Shown here one piece after another: positions 1 through 64,000 of a DNA stretch of 64,000 nucleotides; position 1 is the stretch's first letter; the number at the start of each line of letters is the position of its first letter. Origin of the DNA: Dicaeum eximium (taxonomy: Eukaryota > Chordata > Aves > Passeriformes > Dicaeidae). The stretch is from assembly GCA_013396995.1 (NCBI GenBank), contig VWZP01008554.1, positions 379,986 to 443,985 of the forward strand, given 5' to 3'. A program made the position numbers and the translations under genes. The notes below the pieces were generated by a model. The model made no database searches. It was not told the DNA's origin and worked only from the letters and a program-made list of their open reading frames with translations.

Positions 1-54835
<54,835 letters not shown>

Positions 54836-57800
54836 CTGGAGGGGAAAGAAAAAAACACATGTGTGACATTACCTTCAACACGAGGACGGGGACAGAGGAT
54901 GGGTGTGTTAACTTCAGTGCTCCAGGCTGACCACACCAGGCTCCTCAGGGTGGCATGGCCATGCCTGCCAAGCCTTGGTGGGCACCCTTCCCCACCAGAA
55001 GAGCCCTGGCACCCCTCAGCACCCTGCTCCAGCCACACTCTCCACGTCTCCAGCCCTCATCAGGCAGGGCTGCTCTCCTCTGCCCCCTCCAACCATCCCT
55101 GCTGAGACTGGAGGAGATGGGAATAGCTGGAGGTGCAGGGTCCTGCAGCCCAAAACTGGGGTGCTGAGGGTGAGGGGTCACCCTGAGCATGTTTTGCCTG
55201 GCAGTTTGATTCAGGGCTCCCATGCACATCCCCTGGGATGGGGCAAAGCAGCCCCACAGCAGCAGGGCCTGCCCAGCACAGATTTATAGGGTGCCTTAAG
55301 ACCTTAAGGGAGGGTGGCATCTAAAGAAGAGGCAGCCAGTGTTTGTCCCTTCGTGCATGGTGGGAAACCTCCAAACAGGCATTTTGCTGCTGGTATCATC
55401 ACTAACACCTTGCAGACACCCTCCCACCACAGGTACATCCACCAAAGCCAAGGAGCTGAGATCAGGCGGGAGCTCTGAGCGCACGGCACAGCCCGACAGC
55501 TGCAAAGGCTCCTGATGAGCCCTGCTCAATGCCTTCAGACATTAATTCACCAGAGGTTTTAATAAAGCAGTGCCCCTCTGTCCCTCCCAGCCGCCTCCCA
55601 GGCCCCATTTGTCCTCTGGTGTCAGGCACGGTGCACATGACGCCGGGCTGAGGGTGATGCGGCAGAACGTGACTGTCTGGGGGAGGTGGTATCAATCTTC
55701 TTGCAATGAAAGACTCTTTCTCTTTTCTCTCTCTTCCCCCCTCTCCCTGTGCTAATTAAGCCCTCTTCTTCATCTGAGTCATTGGCACCACATCTCCTGG
55801 TCGGCCAGTGCAGGAGCTGAGCTCTGCAACGGGAGAAGCGCGATTCCGAGGAGGAAAGAAAGAAAGTCACCGTGCTGGAGTCTTCCTCCAGTGGGAGCTT
55901 CAGGTGGGTGTCCCCATCAGCCTGACACCGAGCCCAAGGCAGGAATGGTGACACCAGCACACCCCAGCACAGGCACTGGTCACAGCCCTGGGACAGGGGA
56001 TGTGGGTGGTGATCTCAGTGACGAGGAGCACCTGGCACACAGCAGCCGTAAGGGCTCTGAAAGCATCTGTGAGGACTCGCTGCTCTCCTCCTTTGGCACT
56101 AGGGAAGCCATACATATCCTCTCCAGATCCTGCTCTTTCAGGAGTCCCAGTTCACCTCCAGCCCCTTTCTTTAGGGCCATGGGAGAAGCACAGGGAGGAA
56201 GGAACGTTGCATGGGAATTCCAGACAGCCAATGTTCACCACTGTGCCCTGCTCTGACAGCACCTTCTCCCATGGCATCAGTCTTCAAGGCATCGTGCAAC
56301 CCTCAGCCCAAGCTTGGCAGGGCTTCAGCTCCCTGCCAAGATGCCACTGGGTACCTGCCACTCATGTCAGGATTGCTTGCCTTTGAAACTGGCTCGTGCC
56401 CAAAAAACACAGGCTTTCCCCGAGGTCCTCATCACAGGGAATGCAAAACGGACAACCTCCTTTCCTACAGAAGAACAAGACATCTTCCCCCAGAACTGGG
56501 CCATCACCACCCCTTCTTTAGCCATCCCAGAAGGAGAGAGGGGGAAATGGGCAGTTTTCCCAGGGTTATCAGTGCTCAGACCACCTCTTCCCTCTCAATA
56601 TTTCAGGCACAGCAAAGCTGGTGGCACTGAGGACCCACAGCAGGGAAAGCAGAGGCAGGGGCTTGGCAGGTGGCAATGGGCTGACTGTGATCCCAGCCTC
56701 TGTGCATCTGGTGCCTGGCTCCACTGGAGGTGGGGACAAAGGGGGTTGGAGAGATTTTTAAGGGGATTTGGGAGGTCACAGCACCACTTGCACCCAGCAG
56801 CTGCAAGAGGGGCACTTCTGGGGCAGAGGAGGAGATGGAGAGCTGTGGCCATGGACCCACATACTCAAGGACACAGCACTGGCAGCAGTGAGCTCAGGGA
56901 TGGTCCCAACCACCCAGGCTGCCACCAGCAGCCCCAGGAACAGCACTGCCACCAGCAGCCACACGGGTCCTCCTGACTGGTGCCAGCTTTGCTGGCATCC
57001 CCCAGCCCCAACGTGGAATTTCTCAGGGTACATCTCAATGCTCCCTACAAACCTAAGAACTGGTGATGCCCAGTCTGGATGTAGTGGCTCCAGACCATCA
57101 TCTGGTACTTGCTCAGCCACTCAGGCTGCCAAAAACTCTCTATCCCCACTGGAAGCTCCAATGCTCCAATGGCTGCTGTAATTTCCAGCCTAAATTTATT
57201 TGTGGTAATTTTCTATACCACTCCGTTCTTTTGCCAGCACTGGCCTTTGGCTGAAATAGCTTTTTCTTCCTGTTTCCATCCTGATCTATTTCTGGACAGC
57301 AATCACAGCCATCTCCAGCCTCTGCTTTGCTGGCCAAAGCAAGGTTCTTCCAGTTCTCTCTTGCCCAGCTGGCTCTCCTGCCCTATTTTATCCAGTTCAT
57401 CCTTCCTGGACACAGGAGACGTGAGTGAGCAATTTCATGGGTCACACTCCATCCCTGCATGATGCCACAGAGACTTTACCACCTCACCTGCATCCTGCCA
57501 TCCTCTCTCCTCCTTGGTGACACCCCTGCCCTGCAGCCACCTCGTGGTCACCTGCTGTCACCTGTGCACCCTCTCCTCCTCCATGCTGCTGCTTCCCAGC
57601 CAACAAGACCTGAGCTCCAAGGAGAGATCTTTGCCCCTCCTCAGCAAGCACTTGGCTTTCCATTTCTCAGTGCATCCAATACCTCTTCCTCTGGCCCTCA
57701 AACGCCTTCCAGCCTCTGTCCCTCCAGCTGTAGGAAGCCAGTGGGTGCTGGAGGCAGGAAAGCCCATGAGGTATCTCCTTTGACGCATCCTCCATGAGCA

Positions 57801-57929
57801 GATGACATCCCCTTTGTCCCCTCAACACCCATCCCAGCACTGCTCACTTCCCCACCAGCCTCACAGAGCCCCTCACCCCCTTCCCCTCCCCATTTCCACT
57901 TTCCCATAGCAAACCCCTCACTACAAGGA

Positions 57930-58640
57930 GCAGCTCTACGACGTCTCCAGGCCTGCCATGCCAGGTTAGCCCGGCGTGACCTACCTTTGACAAAGCCATG
58001 ATTCATTTCCCTCTCCTGCCTCCCAAATCTGTTCCGAAATGGCATGAGATCGAGGTCAGCCTCACAGCCCTATTCCTGCCTGCCTTACTTTTCCTCCCCT
58101 CCTCCCTCCGCTTTTAAATATAGGCACCGCATTCGCTATTCTCCAGTCAGATGGTGCCTCCCCCAACTCGATGGAGCTGTTAAAAATACTTGTTACCAGA
58201 CCTGCCATTTCATGTGCCAGCTCCCTCCGAGCTTGGGGGGAAGCCATCCCAAGCACCCAGGCTGGTGGGCTCAGCGTTGGGCTTCCACGTTGGCCATGCC
58301 CTCGTGCCTGGTGTCACACCTCTTGTTGCTTTGTGTCGGCCAAAAGCGGGGCTGAAATGTCCATCCGTGCCCAAATCTCTCCAGATGTCGTTTCACTGGG
58401 CCTTGCTTCCACCTGCACAGGTGGGGAGCCGCTCACTGCTCCTCCAGGAGGTCTGTGTCAACACAGCTTTGCTCTGGCCCTCATAGCACTTCCCAGCTTT
58501 TTTGGCCCCAAGACGTCGTTGTCTTGACTGAGCAGGTTCTTTTTCCATTCCTTTGGGTCATCATTTATTCTTGATATCCCTCTGTAGGCAGTAGTTCATC
58601 ATCTTGGTCCACTGTGCCTTCCCATAGGCTTTTTTTCCCC
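57930..58640 (-). mobile_element. Old LINE reverse-transcriptase relic (CR1/L2-like)
   Basis: Minus-strand frames with stops and shifts between them read APSDWRIANAVPIFKSGG (58062-58256) and, further downstream, MNHGFVKGRSRRANLAW (57960-58009). These match the W..ANV.PIFKKG and QHGF.KG.SC.TNL motifs of non-LTR reverse transcriptase in the right order. Upstream, near 58530-58640, a frame reads KAYGKAQWTKMMNYC. It is broken and not a functional element. Confidence 0.65.
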
Positions 58641-61600
58641 TTTGTTGAAGGTACCACGAGGTGGTTGTTTGCAGAATTCAGGATAGACACAGGAATTTTA
58701 ATTTCTAAATTACACCACTTCCTTTAATGAAGAAATTCCAGGTTCCTGCCTTGCTCCCTGCACAGCTGAGCAGGTCCCATCACTCACCCAAGCGCTCTGG
58801 GACAGGCTTTTTATATTCCTTTGGGAAATGGAGGAGCTGCTTGGTGCCAAATGTTTGCTGCTTCTTCCCTTCCCTTGGAGAGGCCTCCTTCTCATTATGC
58901 ACCCCACCATCCCACAAACTCTTCTGCGGCCTCCAGACCAGGAACCACCGCACTCACATCTTGGCATGACCCATCCTGCTGCCAGGAAAGCCCTCTGAGC
59001 CTATAAATGACAGCACCAAGGCGTGGGAGCAGGACCTTCCTGAGGGAAAGAGCCCCCAGCAGCTCCTGCTTCTCAACTCCCAAGAACAAGGTTATTCTTT
59101 AGGCAGCTCTTGTGGTGTTTGCTTGGGGTTTTTTCCGTTTTTTCTTTTTCCCCCCCTTAAAGGGCAGGAAAAGGCCCAGGAAGCTGCAAAAGCAGGTCTC
59201 ACTCGGGGGGCCAGAAATCTAAAGAAATCTAAATATATCCTGGAGTTGAATGCACAGCACAAGCGCACAGCCCACACGTCCCCTCCCTCGGGCTGCGGCG
59301 CATGGGAACCTTCAGGATTTCTTTGCTATAGGGGAAGGGAGGGGGGAAACCTCAACAAACCCCTCAAACTCAGTCTCTCCTGGCTAAAAATAAACAGAGA
59401 AGCAGGTTCAGTCTGTGCAGGGAGCCTTAATGGCCACTGCATTGCTCACCAGCTTGGGGAGGAGAACCGGGGACCTGTTGGCACCCAAAGCTTTCAGGAA
59501 GCAGCAGGATGGGGATTTCATTGACACAGAGGTTTGGGGATGATGGGAAAAGCCATGGATCTCAAGGGCCTTGGCCCTGGGAGCTGTGCCTGCCATCCCC
59601 AGCACTTCTTGGGTGCTTGCAGAGCAGGAGAGCAGGTGCAAAACCACCACAGCTTCCATGATTTGTGCTCCAAATCCTTGGCTCGGCAACTCCTGATGGT
59701 CTTTGCCTGGTGGTGACACCCATCGTGCCCCTGCCATGGCTGATGGTGTCCCCCAGCATCACCTCCCCAGCCCCTGACCTGCTCCTCCCTGCAAACCACA
59801 GCTGCATCCAGCTGAGAATCACACACGGGCCAGCAGTCACAGCCTCACAGCCCAGCAAAAGGGGGAGAAAATTAATTATAAAAATACCTCGCACACATTC
59901 CCTGGCCTAAGCAGTTTCCTCCAGACCCTGACACCCGCTGCTGCTCTCCCCAGCACAGTAACAGATCTCCTTGTTCCCTTTAATGGCAGTAATTGAATCT
60001 CCTGCATGCAGGGCCATGCTTCACTCCCTGCCTGGGATCCATCAGCGACCCTGGCACTGGACAAGATCTGAATGGAAATGCTTTGCTTCCCCAAATCAGG
60101 TTAATGAGGAAATGGGTGCATTTCCTCTGCAAGGCCAGGACTGGCCTGGGGTGGGACACATCCTGCCATGGCCAAGTGTCAGGGTTTCCAGGCAGGGTGG
60201 GCACCTCCTGCCCCATTGCCTTCCTCCAGCACTGGCCCTGGGAAGCTCTGGGGTGCCAGGGACGGGTAGGAACAATGCCAGAGGAGGACACAAAGCTAAG
60301 CATAATCTTCTCTCTGAGTGTGTGCAGGGAGGGAGTGGGGAAACAGGGAAAGGACACGATGCATTTCATTTTTCTGCTTCCTAAATGGAATGCAAAAAAT
60401 ATGTTGCTAGAAGCATTACTAAAAATCAAGTGTTTTCAAAATATTTGAAATAGGCACTGACACCAGTTTTGGTGCTGTTCTACTCCAACCCACCAAGAAG
60501 TTGCACCCAGATGCCCCAGCATTGATGGACAACCCCAGTCCTCGTGTGTGCCTCCTGCTCGGCCTCTCCCTGCAGTCATCCCTCACTGTGATCCCTCCAC
60601 TTTTGCTCCGTTTCACTTCCCCCCTGCCCAGACCCTTCCTGTGCCTTCCCCAGCACCCCCTAACCACTCTGCAGGCAGGATGAACTTTTCCTGATGGAGC
60701 ATTTGCAGAGCTCCACAGTTCTTTCCAGCACAGACCGATGCTCCAACACCGCTGCCTCTCTGGCTGGACCCAGACCCTGGACACTGCAGCAGGGCATGGC
60801 TTCCACAGGATCAGCTTTGGGACTGTTTTCTCATGGGGCCTGGATCCCTGCTTGGTTTTGGGCATGCTGCAATCCCAGAGAGGCAGCTTGGGCCCCATGA
60901 CACGATTTTCATCATTGCATGACATTCCTACATGAAGGAAAATCCCCAGCTTCAGCTGCTCTGGGGCAACAATCCCCAGCACAACCTCACTCATGGACCC
61001 CAAAAACCCCATAACCCAACCCTGGAGCACAGGAGCCCATTCTCCAAGAGGTCTGGAACCGGCTTTCCAGCACCTCACCAACACCAGCACCAAGCCTGCT
61101 AATGGAATTACAAATCCTGGGCTTAACAAAGTTGAGCAAGGCAGCACTGAGACCCCCTGCCACCTCCCACCCTTGAGCCTGGAGCTGCTGGGTGATGCCA
61201 CTGGTACCTCCAGCAGCCCCCTCAGCTCCTCCAGTGCTCCCAGCAGACCGGCTCTGAGCGAGACTTCCCCGTGCGGGCAGGCAGGAGGGTGTGGGCAGGG
61301 AGCTTTTGATAGAACATGCCTGAAAGATGGGATCCAGCAGACACAGTTTGTTTCTTGCTGTGTCATTTCATCGCACGCACACACACAGAGGGAAAAGGGG
61401 GAAGAAGGGAAAGGGAAAAAAAAAAAAAAAAGGCAGGAACATTTGGCAAGCTGGTGAGGGTCTGGCTTTGCTGAGTGAGGAGAAAGAGCCTTTTTCCCAG
61501 AGGGAGGAGAGGGGAGAGCAGGCTGGCTGCCACACACGTGCCTGGCAGCACCCACGGCTGGCAGCGCGGGCACCGACCGGAGCCATTTGGGGAAAAGCAG

Positions 61601-62869
61601 GAAGGGTTTGAACCTTTGGGGCAGAACCTGAAGTCTCCTTTCTGAATCTGCTCCAACACACTCTCAGCCTCGTTTAAAACACACGGCATTGCAGAGGAGG
61701 GGGAGGACAGGGCTCTGTCCCGCGGTGTCACCAGTGCCGGGCACTTTGTGGCAGGCTCAGTTCCCGCAGCCCCGAGCGCATCCCGCCGTGCCAGGGAGAG
61801 CTGCAGAGGCATCGCGGGCTCTGCTCGCTGCCGAGCTGCTCGGAGCTCTGCGTGCTGATTAAATTTTCATCCCTCCCCGTCAGGACATTTTGTGTGCGTT
61901 GTGCTTTAATTTCAAACACGTAAGAAGGGACTCCTGTTCCCTTTGCAAGCGTTCCCGCTGCAGACCCTGGTGCCGTCCCGGAGCACAGAGGGCTAAAAGC
62001 CAGGTGGTTTCCCTCCTTTTGCCATCCTCTCCTCCCTCCTCCTCCTCCTCCTTCTCCTCTTCCCACCGTTATGCATCACACTCGCAGCTCCTGCTGCACT
62101 GAGCTCCTCCAGCCCATCACTGCGGTGTCAGGGCTGTTTTGGGGATCTTTGCACCACAGGCAGAGCTCCCACAACCCTGGGTGCACGGCTGGCACTGCTG
62201 CAGCTCTTGTCCTGGGACCCCAGGAGGCAGACACCAGTGTCCAGAGGATCTGCAGCAGCTCCTGGAAGTACTGGAGCTCTGGGAGGTTTCCCAGCTCGTC
62301 TCAGCTCCGAGCAAACCCCACAAAAAGAGGAAAATCCTCTCTGGTCAAGTAATTAATTTTGCTGCCTCTTGGCCGCTCTGTGGAAAGCCAGGCACTGTCC
62401 TCACTCTCCAAAAGGTTGAGGAGGAATCCACCCAGAGCTGCACCTCGCCCAGGTCTCACCCACACTGCCCACACAAAGGTGCTCCAGGGAGGGCAGCTGA
62501 GTGCTGAGCATCACAAGGGACGGCTGTGAAGCCCCAGGAATCGATGCCAACATGCAATGAGCAATTTTGTACACACACACATGGAAAAACAGCTGTTCGG
62601 CAACAGCTTCCTCCTCTGGCCCCCTCCAAGGTCCACTGGGGCAAATGGGGATGGGGCAGGAAGCAGAAGAGCCAAGCCTTGCTCACATCTCTAACCCATG
62701 TGCTCTGGCATGACTTGTGACATTACCACACCTCCCTTCCCCAGAGCCCCAAATCAGGCTGGCCTGAACAGTCCCTGTTTCAAAAAGGATGGATGTGTCA
62801 CTGCATTTCAAAGGCAGGCTCCAGCAGAAGACCTGCAGTACTTTAGTTGCAAGGAAGATGAAAACAAAC

Positions 62870-63163
62870 ATTTTAGTAGGGCCTGTTGTCACAGGTCAAG
62901 GGGTGGTGGTTTTAATCTGAAAGAGGGTTGATTTAAATTAGATATAAGGAAGAATTTTTTTTCCAAGGAGGCTGGTCACACACTGGCAAAGGTTACCCAG
63001 AGAGGTGGTGGATGCCCCACCCCTGAAAGCATTCAAGGCCAGGTTGGATGGGGTTCTGAGAAGCCTGGACTAGGAGAAGGTGTCCCTGCCCGTGGCGAGG
63101 GGTGGGACAGGATGATCTTTAAAAGGCCCCTTCCAATCCAAAGTGTTCTGTGATGCTGTGATC
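62870..63163 (+). repeat. CR1 LINE 3' fragment
   Basis: Shows TTAGATATAAGGAAGAA, TTACCCAGAGAGGTGGTGG, AAGGCCAGGTTGGATGG, GGATGATCTTTAAAAGG and TGTTCTGTGATGCTGTGAT. Confidence 0.88.
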
Positions 63164-63840
63164 TCAACTTTGGTGCTTCACAAACAAAACCAGTCCGAGC
63201 CAACTTGTGCAAGCCCAGCCCTGCACCCGGCAGCACGAAATGACTTCTGCACATGGTGAGGGTCACCAAAACCCTTCTGCACCCCACGCAGAGAGGAGAG
63301 CCCAGACACTGAGGGGATCCTCCCCTCCTGGCCCCAGCACCTCCAGCACGCTGGAAGCACGTGGGGGTTGAGTCACACACGCTGCAAACCCCCGTCCTTG
63401 CAGCAGCTCCTGTTTTCCAGCCACTCCTGCAGCGTGCCCGCACGCACAGCTCACACTTGGTACCCCACCCACGCCCCTGCAGCCTCCTGGCTCTCTGTGT
63501 GGGACTGCAGGGCCCAGACCCACCTCCCCCGAGGCCATGGACACAGCTCTGCCCACCACCGCTGCATTTTGGGAGGTGTTTTTGGAACCACCAACAGCCT
63601 GGTGTTCTTTCCCCCAGCAAACGCTCCTCTCGTGCTGCAGAAGCACCCAAAAGGCTCTCAGCACTCAGCCCTGGCATCTCCTAAGGCTCCCTGTACTGTG
63701 TGGCCCTCCTGCTTCCCTGTGGTCCCAATCCCTTGAGCGAGGAGAGGATGAGGAGCTCAACCTGACAGCCAGATCCATGCAGGGAAACACGCAGCAGGCT
63801 CGGAGCTGTGAGCAGTGCCAGCAGGAATCAAAGCAGTGCT

Positions 63841-64000
63841 CAGGTTGGGAAAGCCCTCTGAGGTCATCGAGTCCAGCCATCAAACCAGCACTGCCAAGGC
63901 CATACTCAACCATGTCCCCAAGTGCCACCCCTGCACATCTTTTAAATCCCCCCAGCCATGGTGACTCCAGCGCTTCCCTAGGCAGCCTGTGCCAGGCCCT
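63841..64000 (-). repeat. CR1 LINE 3' fragment, cut by window edge
   Basis: Reverse-complement motifs CTCTGAGGTCATCGAGTCCA, CACCATGGCTGGGGGGATTT in antisense, and CCTAGGCAGCCTGTGCCAGG at the edge. The element continues beyond base 64000. Confidence 0.85.

Larger units (their letters stand above)
54836..64000. other. Intron 6 (partial), 9.2 kb, no exon seen
   Basis: I looked on the minus strand for the domain I pore exon (the FQCITMEGW region) and did not find it, so this intron runs off the right edge. It holds a LINE relic near 57.9-58.6 kb, CR1 fragments near 62.9-63.2 and 63.8-64.0 kb, a poly-A run at 61419-61433 and otherwise unique sequence. Long open frames here (for example 60419-61573, minus) contain homopolymer-derived residues and no recognisable domain. 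Confidence 0.85.

Noticed and set aside
60419..61573. 384-codon open frame on the minus strand in intron 6
   Set aside because: Contains a run of Phe from a poly-A tract, no domain, no homology I recognise and no splice or start context. A chance frame in GC-rich DNA.
54836..64000. Domain I pore exon (exon 6) within the window
   Set aside because: No minus-strand match to the ITMEGW pore region and flanking splice sites was found. The exon must lie beyond the right edge.

Overview
The window is vertebrate, almost certainly avian, genomic DNA. At least eleven CR1-type non-LTR retrotransposon tails, a type abundant in birds, are scattered through it, along with two LTR fragments; the introns are short for such a gene. 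I infer a bird, possibly a songbird, but nothing here fixes the species.

The whole window lies inside one gene on the minus strand: CACNA1E, the pore-forming alpha-1 subunit of the R-type voltage-gated calcium channel (CaV2.3). I place 41 constitutive or cassette exons plus one alternative copy of an EF-hand exon. They run from the domain I S6 exon (54732-54835) to the last coding exon (1-534). Every splice phase agrees, and the joined exons (one EF-hand copy, both cassettes included) total 5751 nt, exactly 1917 codons. The gene is cut at both edges. Exons 1-6 (N-terminus to the domain I pore) lie beyond base 64000. At base 1 the frame is still open after ...DTEEDDK, so the stop lies just outside.

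Layout from high to low coordinate (5' to 3' of the gene): 54.8-64 kb, first visible intron with CR1 and an old LINE reverse-transcriptase relic; 54.7 kb I-S6; 41-43 kb I-II loop with the beta-subunit binding site; 37.8-41.2 kb domain II; 30.5-36.2 kb II-III loop with a 57-nt cassette; 20.9-29.9 kb domain III with a 12-nt microexon; 16.1-20.8 kb domain IV; 9.7-13.8 kb two tandem, mutually exclusive 97-nt EF-hand exons; 1-8 kb pre-IQ, IQ and distal C-terminus.

The most interesting content is the alternative-splicing architecture, not a new gene system. It includes (1) an intact second EF-hand exon of the e37a type, where including both copies or neither gives an immediate stop; (2) a 12-nt microexon for Asn-Ala-Leu-Gly preceded by TGC-rich sequence; (3) an ambiguous I-II loop donor (GC donor, or a canonical donor 45 nt further on); and (4) a 12-copy array of donor-like pentamers just downstream of the second EF-hand exon. 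I found no other protein-coding gene, RNA gene or CRISPR array.
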